Origin: Hysterangium stoloniferum
Lineage: Eukaryota > Basidiomycota > Agaricomycetes > Hysterangiales > Hysterangiaceae
Direction: 5' to 3'
Assembly: GCA_015178975.1 (NCBI GenBank)
Contig: WHVD01000034.1
Location: 558,001-622,000 of the forward strand
Length of the DNA: 64,000 bases
Of the stretch, positions 1 to 12,407 are shown piece after piece (positions within the stretch are counted from its first letter, which is position 1; each line of letters opens with the position of its first letter). The translations under genes were made by a program, and so were the position numbers. The notes beneath the pieces are model-generated. The model saw nothing but the letters and a program-made list of their open reading frames with translations. It searched no databases and was not told the origin of the DNA.

Positions 1-442
1 GGCGTAGAAACGTCGAGATGTTGAATATTTTGGGAGTCTCAATGTATAAGGACAATGCACACTATTGTATAACGCTAACTGCATGACCTTTATACCTAAA
101 TTTACTTAATTCAATCTCAGTATCAATCATCTGAGACAAAACACAAGTCTCGCAGCTTCCATGGCTCGCAGACTCCAACACGAGACACGGATTATCTCAG
201 TTGATTCATTCTGAGATTGAATCTGTAGGTACATGAATTCATGTGCTTGCAAATGTACTCTAAAGTGCTTTGCCTTCCCACATTGAGACTATCGATTTAC
301 AATTGGAATAAATTATAGGCAACTTCTACATATGCGTGCCTAACGGGAAGATATTCTATTGTCCTTGTTCAATCTAAGTCCCTTAAGCATTGTCGAAGAA
401 CCGTGGACTGTGGTTATTACGCCTACCTTCCGTTCGCTAGAG

Positions 443-3400
443 TCACTCTATTGGATCTTGTAGGTCCAGTACTGAGGAGTGTCCTTGAGAATGCATATAC
501 ATAGTCGGTCGTCTATACCGTTGCTCGTCGAGATCAAATCGTAGCTTCGGATCTTGACCTTGATTTGATGCCTTTGAAGCATCCACCTCGGAATCTTGGT
601 CACGGATATGACTCCCAAACCCTCGATGAGACAGTAACAAAACCGCCTTTTCAGCAGTCTGAATCATCTTCCGTAAAGCACCTAAACAAAATAATTTTAG
701 CATTGAAACGATTATGACTAAAAGGTCCCACCTTCGTAACTCATCATAAAAAGTGCCTATAGTTAAGTGATTAATAATATGGTAAACGGAACGAAAGTAG
801 GATTTGCCTTGCGAGCGCCGTCATCTCCCAAGATTTCCAACTTCAGTCCCTCGTCCATATGCTCACTGTCTGCTATTTCGTGAAGCATTTTCTCGAGAGT
901 AGGAGGCGGCGGTTCACTACTGTTCATACTGCTCAGAAAGTAATATATGTGTTCATGAAATCCCTTTGCATGGTTCAAGAGTTCATTGGGCAATCCCTCG
1001 AGATCTCTTCTAGCTTGTTCCGCGGTATATTGGTCATCAGGGGATACATCCCTGGAATAAGAGCGTGGGGCCATTCGACTAGGGCTGAAATGTGGCGAAG
1101 ACGATGTGGCACGTCTTGAACGGAAGTTTTTCACGGCTCGTGCAAATGATCCTCTAGAAAGTGCATTCTTGTAACGCGAAGAGCAAGCCTCTAACAAGAC
1201 TAGTCGGGACGTCTTTAATAGGTTCGTTACACAACACATGATCTTGTTTACCTGAAATTAAAATAGTCAATGCACCAACTCCCAAAAGTGCCCAGACGAC
1301 GAATACTGAGCGACCAGCAGGGGTCGCCGGGCTGAAATCTCCGTAACCAATTGCACTGAAGGCCACGAAACCTATGCAGATAGCGTCAAGTGCCCACCGA
1401 TCAGCAAAAATAAGGATTTACAAAAGTACAACGCAATCCCATAATCCCACTTTTCAGTTTGGGAGAATATCCCAGCTCCAATCTACCCAATTCGTTAACC
1501 CTTGTTAATAATGAATCATACTCAGACATACCAGCCAGAAAGCCAAGAAAATAGAACATGCGACCGTAAGCTGCAACAATTATCTTAATTGTTCCGCCGA
1601 TGCGCGATGAAGCTAGATCTGCCTGACACACCTTCGCAGCAAATTCCCTTCTTTCCTCACGAACAATACCCACCTTGAATTTTTTATAGTTTTCTTCAGA
1701 AAACTGCCCATTTGGATACAGATCGACGGCACCGGATTCCAGGGAAAAGGTTCTTTCAAACATCGGCCCTGGAGTCCTGGTTCCATCTCCGGAAAACCAA
1801 TTGCGATTTGTGCGCCTGTTAGCAATATGTAAGGCTTCATTCTCTGCCGCAGATAACTGTGCTGGTGATAATGCCTCCTCGTTAAGCCTCAGCTTCGTAG
1901 GCCGGAGTGGGTCAATAACATAGGCTGGAAGTCCCGCACTATTTAGCATCCGTTCAATAACGTGCTTTCTTATACGCTGCGTTTCCTTGAGTTTCTTATA
2001 CTCTGCGCGTTTGGCAGCTACCTCTCTGACTCGACGCCGGTATGATAGCTCGAAAGATTCTATGATGGTTTCTCGAGCCGTTGAAATGGCGAGACCAATA
2101 TTGAGAATTCCGAAGCTATTATAAAATCATGAAAAAGAGGAAAATCTCAAGTCGTGGTATCGAGTATACCTGGTGTAGATAGTGTTGAAGACTCTTGAGC
2201 TTGTTGAATCGGGATGAACATCTCCAAATCCGATAGTCTCTATCGACACGACAGTGAAATAGAGTCCATCAATGTAGGTCAGATGCAAAAGCACTGAATT
2301 GACAAGTCCCCCTAACGTAATCCAACATAGAAGAATTATAACGATGACCACGAGCGAACGCTAAAAACGATTTTAGATATGACGTAAACGTCAACTGCTG
2401 TGCAACATACTTGTTTACGTGTGAGGCCGCTCCCTAAAGCAATATCAGATAATCGTGTAAACCATCGCATAATAAAGACACATGCCGCTCTTCGAGAATT
2501 CAGGTGTGGACCAAAGATCCAATATCAAGGTTACGGTAGTAAATAGTGAAACGCTGTAGCGGACACTCAGCCACGAGTCGATAGTTCCATGCTCTCAATA
2601 CGCACACTGTGGAAGCCACTACCAACCAGAAGGGCTGTCCATATGTAAACCCGTCGTCGAACCTGTGTTCCACACCGAATATAGTAACTGTCACCGCGTT
2701 CACTACGTCTGTACAAACGGTGATTCGGTTATACAGTATTAAAATAGCGAACAAGAGACCCACCGTGAAGACCGAGAAGACAAATAGCAATAATGGTCAT
2801 TTGTTTGACGCGCTTTTCAAGAAACCGCACGATCAAACAGAGATTTGCGATCAACGCTACCACCATGGCAAAGACATTGGCGGTCAGAAGAATAGGTGGA
2901 TTTGGCCGGGACTGAACCGTCTCATTATCCAAGGTCCTAACATACCTGGCAATCCAGCATGATTTTGACAATACTTAACAACACCTCATATTTCTTGAAA
3001 TAAGGCACTCACCAGCGCTCCGTGCAGCCAGGTATTTGTAATAATATCGAGAAAGGAATTGTAACCGCACTTAAAATGGGCAGCCAGCGGTAGTTGGGGA
3101 TAAATTCTTCGGGAAGGGTATGGTCATTTTGCAGTATAAACCCCAAAAATCTACGCAATACAGCACGCGCTTTCGGAAGTTGAGAGCTAACGTTTGTAGA
3201 CAGCTCGGATGACCATGTAGAGGTAGAAGGAAATGATTTGAAGCGTGTATCCCGCCTGCCGCTATTAGGAGTCCATCGAGGAGTTGAACGTCCACGCGTT
3301 TCTACATCATCAAGATCACGCGGAAGAGTGTCGTTATCAGCATTATGTTGCTCTCTGCATATAAAAATATAAGTTACTAGTTATTCGTTCATATTGACCA

Positions 3401-3511
3401 TGAATCATGCCTGTTGTCGTGCTCTGGCTTTTCCTCCATCGAAGAATTTACGAGAGACCTCTCCGTTAGTTTCTGTATTAATGGAATTATGATAGGAAGA
3501 GACCCTGGCAT
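443..3511 (-). CDS. TOK-type two-pore outward-rectifier potassium channel, copy A
   Basis: Predicted plasma-membrane potassium channel of the fungal TOK family (eight membrane segments, two pore loops in one chain). The first pore has the selectivity motif TIGFGD (about 2220-2236) and the second AIGYGDFSP (about 1331-1356). The family-typical block GVEHRFDDGFTYGQPFW lies at about 2610-2680. The C-terminal cytosolic tail contains ARKA, a short LFMMSYE exon and LRKMIQTAEKA, which joins well only with a 25-nt microexon at 732-756. Many introns of about 50 nt interrupt the gene. The start is uncertain: the ATG at 3509-3511 (MPGSLPIII) is conserved in copy B and can be joined to the next exon by a GC-AG intron, whereas the exon starting near 3358 has no in-frame ATG. 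Stop at 443. Pore domains look intact, so the copy may be functional; the C-terminus ends earlier than in copy B. Confidence 0.85.
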
Positions 3512-4670
3512 GACGGACGGTTCAGCGATGCCTCACACTAGAAAGCTTCAGACGGATTGTACGCCAACCCGATTCGATCCCCCTTCACCTACAGAAAACT
3601 AGGGGACAACTGGAATCGGACAACCGTCTACACTTTCTACGCTCTTAAGAATGATGATTGAAAGCATATCTCTGAATCTTCTGATGACAGGCCGACAGGC
3701 CGTCTGCAAATAAGTCATGCAAATCTCAAGCAATACCATGCGGTTAGACGTCGGTAAACTTGCATTAAACCCTAAAATGGCAGAACCTGTGTCAGTACAC
3801 CACTTTTGGTGCGAGTGGCGAGATACCTTCCACCACCAATTCTATTATTAGACTCCAGTGCTTTTCGATGCCAAGACACGTATAGGGATCGAATAGCTAC
3901 CCACATCCTTTGCTTGAACCCTGCCGAAAGGGAAGAGCGTCCAACCTCCCTCCCACCAGTTGCCGTAATGATTATGCAAATGAATTGGTGTATTACCCAA
4001 TAGTCCGGATCACACAGTGTGAGTAGCCTTTATGTGCCTCAAACTCAAAAGTCAACTCTCAACCGGTCGTTCATGTCACAAAAAAGTGATCTATCCAGGA
4101 CTTGGTTTCAAACAATGAGCGAATCGGGTTTCAGCAGTTAATGCAAATTGATCGTGTGACCACTTTTGAATATTGTAACAATCGTTTTCCGTCTTAACCA
4201 GCGGTCCTCTTACGTTACTTGACAAATAACAACTTGAGCTTGTGTACTCGATACTCTATCAGGGTTGGGCGACTCGCCTCATGTTCTAGGCCACCTGCGG
4301 CATCATCCGTGTGCAGATTCACTGCATCTCGTTTCTGAAAGTCCTTGAAAACCTCGGATCTTGACCGAGGCTTGCTGCCCACAGCTTGGCTCGGCTTCGT
4401 CAGCGGCTCGCAAACTGGCTTAGCCCCGGACGTGCCTTACCCTCGTGGGTGGGCCAAGCCCGCTACCGTGTGAATCCATAGGGTCCATATTTACATATCT
4501 ACTCTAAAAGGCTTTGCCTTCCCATATTGAGACTGCCGATTTACAATAGTACTCGGCCGATTTAAATTACAGATGGAGTAAATTAAGCAACTTCTACACA
4601 TGCGTGCCTAATGGGAAGATATTCTAATGTCCTTGTTCAATCTAAGTCCCTTAAGCATTGTCGAAGAACT

Positions 4671-7600
4671 TTAGACTATAGTTATGACCCCTGCCCCTCG
4701 GTTCTCTGGAGTTACTCCGTCCGTGGGATCTTGTAGGTCCAGCACTGAAGAGTGTCCTTGAGAATGCATACACATAGTCGGTCGTCTATACCGTTGCTCG
4801 TCGAGATCAAATCGTAGCTTCGGATCTTGACCTTGATTTGATGCCTTTGAAGCATCCACCTCGGAATCTTGGTCACGGATATGACTCCCAAACCCCCGAT
4901 GAGATAGTAACAAAACCGCCTTTTCAGCAGTCTGAATCATCTTCCGTAAAGCACCTAAACAAAATAATTTTAGCATTGAAACGATTATGACTAAAAGGTC
5001 CCACCTTCGTAACTCATCATAAAAAGTGCCTGTAGTTAAGTGATTAATGATATGGTAAACGGAACAAAAGTAGGATTTGCCTTGCGAGCGCCGTCATCTC
5101 CCAAGACTTTCAACTTCAGTCCCTCGTCCATATGCTCACTGTCTGCTATTTCATGAAGCATTTTCTCAAGAGTAGGAGGCGGCGGTTCACTACTGCTCAC
5201 ACTGCTCAGAAAGTAATATATGTGTTCATGGAATGTCTTTGCATGGTTCAAGAGTTCATTGGGCAACCCCTCAAGATCTCTTCTAGCTTGTTCCGCGGTA
5301 TATTGGCCATCAGGGGATACATCCCTGGAATAAGAGCGTGAGACCATTCGACTAGGGCTGAAATGTGGTGATGACGATGTGGCGCGTCGTGCACGGAAAT
5401 TTTTGACAGCTCGTTCAAATGATCCTCTGGAAAGTGCATCCTTGTACCGCGAAGAGCAAGCCTCTGACAGGACTAGTCGAAACGTCTTTAATAGGTTCGT
5501 TACATAGCGCATGATTTTCTTCACCTGAAATCAGAATAGTCATTGCACCAACTCCCAAAAGTGCCCAGACGACGAATACTGAGCGACCAGCAGGGGTCTC
5601 CGGGCTGAAATCTCCATACCCAATCGAACTAAAGGCCACGAAACCTATGCAAATAACGTCAAGTGTTCACCGATCAGCAAAAATAAGGATTTACAAAAGT
5701 ACAACGCAATTCCATAATCCCACTTTTCAGTTTGGGAGAATATCCCAGCTCCAATCTACCCAATTCGTTAACTCTCGTTAACAATGAGTGATACTCAGAC
5801 ATACCAGCCAGAAAGCCAAGAAAATAGACCATGCGACCACAAGCTGCGATGATTGATCAGCCGATGCTCGATGAAGCCAAATCTGGTTGACACACCTTCG
5901 CAGCAAATTCTCTTCTTTCCTCACGAACAATGCCCATCTTGAAGTTTTTGTAGTTTTCTTCAGAGAACTGCGCATTCGGATACAGATCGGTAGCACTGGA
6001 TTCCAGGGAGAAGGTTCTGGTTCTTTCAAATGTCGGCCCTGGAGTTCTAGTTCCATCTCCAGGGAATCCATTGCGATTTGTGCGCCTGTTAGCTATGTGT
6101 AAGGCCTCACTCTTGGCTGCAGATAACTGGGCGGGTGATAATGCCTCCTCGTTAAGTCTCAGCTTTGTAGGCCGGAGTGGGTCAGTAACATAGGCCGGGA
6201 GCCCCGCATTATTTAGCATCCGTTCAATAGCGTGCTTTCTTATACGCTGCGTTTCCTTGAGTTTCTTATACTCCGCGCGCTTGGCAGCCACTTCGCTGAC
6301 TCGGCGCCGGTATGACAGCTCGAAAGATTCTATGATCGTTTCTCGAGCTGTAGAAATGGCGAGACCTATATTAAGAATTCCAATGCTATTATAGAATTAT
6401 GTCCGTGAAGAAGGAAAAATAATATGAACTAGTCAAATTGAGTATACCTGGTGTAAATAATGATGAAAATTCTTGAGCTTGTTGAATCGGGATGAATGTC
6501 CCCAAAACCGATAGTCTCGATTGAGACGACAGTGAAATAGAGTCCGTTAATATAGGTAAGATGCAAAAGCACTGAATTGACAAGTCCCCCTAACGTAATC
6601 CAGCAAAGAAGAATTATAACAATGACCACAAGTGAACGCTAAAAATGATTTTAGATATGACGTAAATGCCACCTGCGGTGCGACAAACCTGTTTCTGTGT
6701 GAGGCCGCTCCCTAAAATAGTATCAGATAATCCGTAAACCACACAGTAATGACACGTACCACTCTTCGAGAATTCAGGTGTGGCCCAAAGATCCCATATC
6801 AAGGTTACGGTAGTAAATAGTGAAACGCTGTAGCGGACACTCAGCCACGAGTCGATAGTTCCACACCTTCAATACGCACACTGTGGAAGCCACTACCAAC
6901 CAGAAGGGCTGTCCATATGTAAACCCGTCGTCGAACCTGTGTTCCACACCGAATATAGTAACGGTCACCGCGTTCACTACGTCTGTACAAACGGTGATTC
7001 GGTTATACAGTATTAAAATAGCGAACAAGAGACCCACCGTGAAGACCGAGAAGACAAATAGCAATAATGGTCATTTGTTTGACGCGCTTTTCAAGAAACC
7101 GCACGATCAAACAGAGATTTGCGATCAACGCTACCATCATGGCAAAGACATTGGCGGCCAGAAGAATAGGTGGATTTGGCCGGGACTGAACCGTCTCATT
7201 ATCCAAAGTCCTAACATACCTGGCGATCCAGCATGAGCAGTACTTAACAACATCCTGTATTTTTTGGATTAAGGCACGCACCAATGTTCCGTACAGCCAG
7301 GTATTTGCAATAATATCGAGAATGGAATTGTAACTGCACTCAGAATGGGCAACCAGCGATAATTGGGGATAAAATCTTCAGGAACGATATGGTCGTTTTG
7401 CAATATGAAATCCCAAAATCTGCGCAATACAGCACGCGCTTTCGGACGTTGAGAGTTAACGTTTGTAGACAGCTCGGATGACCACGTAGAGGTAGAAGGA
7501 AATGATCTGAAGCGTGTATCCCGCCTGCCGCTATTAGGAGTCCATCGAGGAGTCGAACGTCCACGCGTTTCTACATCATCAAGATCACGCGGAAAAATGT

Positions 7601-7776
7601 CGTTATCAGCATAGTGTTGCTCTCTGTATAACATATGAGTTATATTTATTTGTTGATATTGACCATGAATCATGCCTGTTGTCGTACTTTGGCTTTTCCT
7701 GTATCGGAGAATTCACGAGAGGCTTCTCCGTTAGTTTAGGTATTAATGGAATTATGATAGGGAGAGGACCTGGCAT
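4671..7776 (-). CDS. TOK-type two-pore outward-rectifier potassium channel, copy B
   Basis: Tandem paralogue of the channel at 443-3511, with the same exon plan. First pore TIGFGDIHPDST at about 6494-6518, second pore SIGYGDFSPETP at about 5607-5631. Between them the spliced exons give AWSIFLAFWL and a segment GAGIFSQTEKWDYG, the usual run into pore 2. The N-terminal exon from the ATG at 7774-7776 gives MPGPLPIIIPLIPK; alternative ATGs in the following exon are at 7673 and 7634, and both reach the conserved REQHYADND stretch. The C-terminal exon (4671-4976) extends 15 residues beyond the stop seen in copy A. The intron before SGLTQKQ has a GT donor here and a GC donor in copy A. The family sets membrane potential by potassium efflux; two intact copies suggest dosage or specialised roles, which is inference. 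Confidence 0.86.
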
Positions 7777-9024
7777 GACGGACGGTTCAACGATCTCTCA
7801 CACTAGAGAGCTTCAGACGGATTATATCTCTTCTGAAAGTCCCAACCCGATTCGATCCCCCTTCGCCCTACAGGAAACTATAGTCAACGCACTGAGAACA
7901 GACGGACTTGAAGAACCATCAACACTTCCTATGATCTTTACTAGTATAATGATTATTGAAGTATACCCCTGGATCTTCTCATGACGGACAAACTGGCCGT
8001 CTGATGAACCATACAAATCTCAATCATTACCATGCGGTTAAACGGCCTTTCCGAGCAGTAGAATTTGCATCAAACCTTAAAATGGCAATGCTTGTGTCGA
8101 TGCACTACCTCTGGTGGCGAGGATATCCCTCCACCCCCCATCCTGATCTATTATTTCATTATTAAATGGCCCTTGTCAATATCAAGGTACGTAGTATAAA
8201 GATCGAATTATCTACCCCAACTTGACTTGGAAGGGAAAGAGCGTTTAACCTCTAAGACCAGCCCTTCCAGGCTCTCTCACGATCCCCCAAGTGAATTGTT
8301 ATGTTATCCAAGTAGTGCGGATTACACAGGGTGAGTTGCCTTCTAGTTTCCTTGCCTTGACCTGCCCCTGTGGCTGTGTTTTAAACTCGACTCTCAGCCG
8401 GTCATTTATGTCGCAAGGAATAGACGTATTCAGGAGAAAACATTACATACTTGATATCAAAGCAGTGAGCCTATTACTTAGGTCCAAACGGCTAATGCAA
8501 ATTGATTGTGTGACCACTTTTTTGAATATTGTGATAATCAATTTCAATTTTTGTATTAACAAGTTGTCCTCTTATATTACAAATAACAGCTTAAGCTTGT
8601 GTACTCTATCGGCGACCCGCCTCGTGTTCGAGGCCAGACTTTTTCAGCATCTGTTCGCAATTCACTCTTTGATAAGCCAGATAGATATCTAAATACTTTG
8701 GGACTTGTAGTCCCGTGCTGCATCTCGTTTAGAAAAATATTTAAAAACATGTGATTATTTTCACTAAGCTAGGCATAATCGTACCACTTCAACATGCATA
8801 ACTGCATGTATGCCGTCAACTTCCCTGCACTTTGATGCTTTCATTTGGAAACACGAGGCTTGTTATGAGCTGACCTGTTTTCCACGCTTGCAAAGCGGTT
8901 GGACATGCACGTCATCCACTTGATCCATGAGAGCGGTTCTATTCCTCCTTCATGCCACGCACATCTACACATCTATAATCTGCGCGAAAAATATTTCTTC
9001 ACAATTGCTTTTCTAAGTTATCCA

Positions 9025-12000
9025 TTACAAGCTCTGGGTCTCCCTCTCCAGCCACTTTCGTGCTCGTTCATCATGCTCCAAAAGTGGTGCAAGCTTCCCT
9101 CGGACCTCCTTATGATACTCATTTAGCCACCGCCTTTCTTCAGGTGTCAGAAGATCTGCCTCTACGAGTTTGGTATGAATTGGGCACTGTGTCGATGTGA
9201 GTCCTATAGGTTACACTAGGGTAAAGATAGAAACAGACCAGTGTTACGTGTTCGAAACCGAGATACCCTCTACCGCCAAAGTTGTGAGGAGTCTCAGCAG
9301 GCTGGACTAAGACGATATTTTCGATGCGAATGCCATATTTACCATCAGCGTAATACCCAGGTTCTATGATATAGTTTAACACAGGACATCGCCAGACCAT
9401 AATTTGATAAATAAATTCAGCCTAAAGATACTTACCATTAGACACTGTCATGCCGGCTTTGAGATGCGTTTCATTGTAGGCTATTCTAGTACCAATGCCC
9501 TGTGGACCTTCGTGAACATTCAAGAAGTGACCTACTCCATGTCCTGTCCCATGCCTATATTTCATTGCTCCATTGTCAGCCGAATCAAAAAAAAAACCTC
9601 CGAGTTAATGGATAGTACCGATAATCTATTGTATCGTCGCTTAGTTGCTACTGATTTCTTGATATGGATCACAATGGCTAACGCACCAAGACCATCCTGC
9701 CATAAAGCACGGCGAGCAAATGAATCCCTTAGTGATGAGCTTGGTATGATCCATATTGCAATAATGAAATATGCGTACAATATATACCCGGAAGTTCCCT
9801 GAGGAAAAATGGCCGTATCGATGGCGATATGCCCTTGAAGCACTCTAGTAAATGTACGTCGTTCCTCGGCTGTTGGCGTGCCGAAATGCTGTACAAATAG
9901 TGTTTAGCAGAAAATCGACTTGTTTGGTTAATGAAAGGATAGCCCTTACCCAGGTGCGTGTGACATCCGTAGTACCGTCCCAAAATTGGGCTAATACATG
10001 CCACCAGGTACTCTCAGGTTTATACACAACCCCACATATAGACCACTTACCTCCTGAATCACACAGATACATCTGCAATAGGCTAATGAGCGAGCCACAG
10101 TGGCAACTGGGTGATACATTGATCTACCTGGTCTTTAAGGATAATAGCTGAATTAACTGGGTCAGGAGAATAGTGGATAATCGCTGGTGGCAAATCGTTT
10201 AATATATATCTGTATCTATGCGGAGAAAGATGAAAACATGAACTCACCGCCATTTGGACCAGTAGATGAAATGGTTGTGAACGACAGCCCTTTGAACAAG
10301 TCCAACTCCCTTCAGGTCACAATATATGTGATTGGAAGAAGGACACGAACGAGTCAGGATGGACGTACGAGCGATACTCCTCTAGTTTAGTTGCTGCCTG
10401 GCTTTCTGAGACGCTCTCGTTGTTATTCAGAGTTTCTTCCAACCAAGCAAAATACCGCGCCTTCGATAACCAATGTGTCAGTTTGACTAGGACCGTATGG
10501 AGTTCCTGGGGGAACCAACCAAAGCTACCCCATCGCGAATGTGACATTGTCGGAAGCCCTCCATCTCCGTTTCATTCTTTATAGCTTTGGCATCAGTCAC
10601 CGGAGAGCGAGTGAGCATCACTTTTTCCTGTTATAGATCAAAACAATTCAAACATGTTAATAGCCGCATAGCTCACCTCCCCGAGAGTATGGGCAATCGC
10701 TAAGCTGGTCTTAGTGCCCAAAAGAACGCCCTGTACACTTATCAGTACCACAAAGGTAGCAAAGCCCGTAATAGAAAGTACATACATCTTTATTGCTTTC
10801 CAAGGAATTTCCTAGTTGTTTCAAGTCCTCCCAAATGGCATCGTACGGCTTAATTGTTACTTCGGACCCCAGATGTGCACGCACGCTATCGTCAGTTTGT
10901 GCACCCTTGACGTAGAGTGTAACTTCTGATTGGGTTACCAAGGCATATGCAAAAAATACTGTTTGTGAAATATAAGCAACATATATCATCGCAGTGACGT
11001 GTCTGGACTGACCCGGATTATATTCAATGTCAGATCCTCGAAGATTGAATAACCAAGCGACCTCATCGAGCATGCTGATTACCATGCTAGACGCCTTTTT
11101 TTCGGTAAGGGTTTTGCGTAGTTCCTTGATTTTGTCCTGTGACGAAACACCTTGAAGTACTAGATTAATTCAAGAAAATTTGCAATATATTGTACCAACC
11201 CGTATACTTAATATCCATAGTAAAGACAGGATTCTGTGGTCGGGAAGGACGTGCTGTACCCCAGACTTCGTCTACTAAATTTTTTATAATGGGGACAAGG
11301 GCCGATCCTTGGGGTTTTAAAGATTCCTTCAAAGTTTTCGCATCCACTGTGAAATATTAAGCTGTCGATCTCCCCATAAAAGATACATTACTTGCCAGCC
11401 GATATCAATGTTGGGTCGATGCCAATGCGAGAATCCTTGCCTAGCTTCTGTACAGTGGTTTAAACAGGATAAAGCACGGTAGCATTGATGGGATACATAC
11501 CTGGCTAAGATATGCTTGCCAAGTCGGCACGTCTGATAAAAGAAATCATTCGAAGCTAACAATTATTTAATATATCAGACATGCCTGGAAGACCCTGTTT
11601 CATAAGGGTCCAATTACTGTCGCCACGCATTAAGTATGTATCACTGGGTTGAGTATTCACTTACCTGTCCATCTGCTGCTCGGCTTGTAAAAAGTATCTC
11701 CCATCAGTGAACATAAGAGCATCTTTGAGAGTAATGATAGCGCAACCTGACAATTACACTCATAATAAGCAAAAAAGTCAAATAGCTTCGAAAGTATCTT
11801 CCGTAGGTTATGTTCCATAACTTATCTACGAAAATACCAGACAGATTTCACCCACCAGCAGACCCATTAAATCCGGATATGAAGGCCCTACGAGCGTCAC
11901 AGTCGGCCAAATACTCGCTCGAATCTGTTCGAGAACATAAATAGTATCTTAACAGCCCATAATATTGAGTCGAACTTCAGAAAACTCACGCTGATCTTCG

Positions 12001-12212
12001 CTGGGGACGACGAACGCGTCAACGTTATACTCCTTCTTCGCCATCAGCCCCCGCAGCGCCGTCAAACGAGCGGTCGTATTGACCGTCTCTGTCCCTATTG
12101 CACCCATCGATGCACTTGATAATGATCTGTGACTAAAGTTAGCGAAACCGAGGCCTAGACTGCCAGGTGGAAAGCGTAACGGGTGCCAAAAGAAAGAGAG
12201 GCAGCGGACCAT
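9025..12212 (-). CDS. Xaa-Pro aminopeptidase, M24B family
   Basis: Metallo-aminopeptidase that removes the N-terminal residue when proline is second; the family uses two metal ions. Read 5' to 3' on the minus strand, spliced exons give the creatinase-like N-domain ([42 protein letters not shown]), the linker [32 protein letters not shown], then the pita-bread domain with all expected metal-ligand motifs: [34 protein letters not shown] (about 9530-9560), NEPGYYADG (split by an intron at about 9370-9425) and GFEHVTL (about 9250). The tail ends ERETQSL, stop at 9025. Start chosen at 12212 ([11 protein letters not shown]), which gives a basic, Arg/Ser-rich leader like a mitochondrial presequence before a second ATG at 12107 ([11 protein letters not shown]) that would give a cytosolic form; another ATG is at 12254. 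At least eight introns. Confidence 0.92.
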
Positions 12213-12407
12213 GAAGCGAGGTCTCACGTGCACTATCAGAAGCCAAAAATACATCTTATCTCTTGAGTTCTTAATTGTCAAGGGGCAAGCTTGAAAAGAA
12301 TGGGTAATAAAAAATAAGAGTGTATGGTATTAATTAGACAAATGTGCAGCCATGGCCTGTCCATCCTATGTTAAAAGTATAAACATGCACATCTGGTCGT
12401 ACAGACG

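Larger units (their letters stand above)
257..8750. repeat. Tandem direct duplication (unit about 4.2 kb) of the TOK channel locus
   Basis: Two direct copies lie side by side, about 257-4351 and 4501-8750. Exons of the two copies are offset by a nearly constant 4273-4274 bp, and homology continues into the 5' and 3' flanks. For example, an ACTCTAAA...GCTTTGCCTTCCCA block opens both units at about 257 and 4501, and a CTGCATCTCGTTT block lies near both right ends. Divergence is uneven: flanks and several introns differ strongly with indels, while about 2521-2960 and 6794-7234 are almost identical. The 150 bp between the units (4351-4500) shows no recognisable gene. Confidence 0.9.

Noticed and set aside
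2609..7236. Plus-strand 117-residue frame present in both channel copies (2609-2962 and 6883-7236) with near-identical translation
   Set aside because: It lies antisense to exons encoding the GVEHRFDDGFTYGQ block and an intron; its conservation is explained by the near-identity of the duplicated DNA, and it has no recognisable motif.
8291..8692. 133-residue plus-strand frame after the second channel gene
   Set aside because: No motif, poor coding character, and it overlaps sequence that is homologous to non-coding DNA 3' of the unit at about 4015-4290 without a kept frame.
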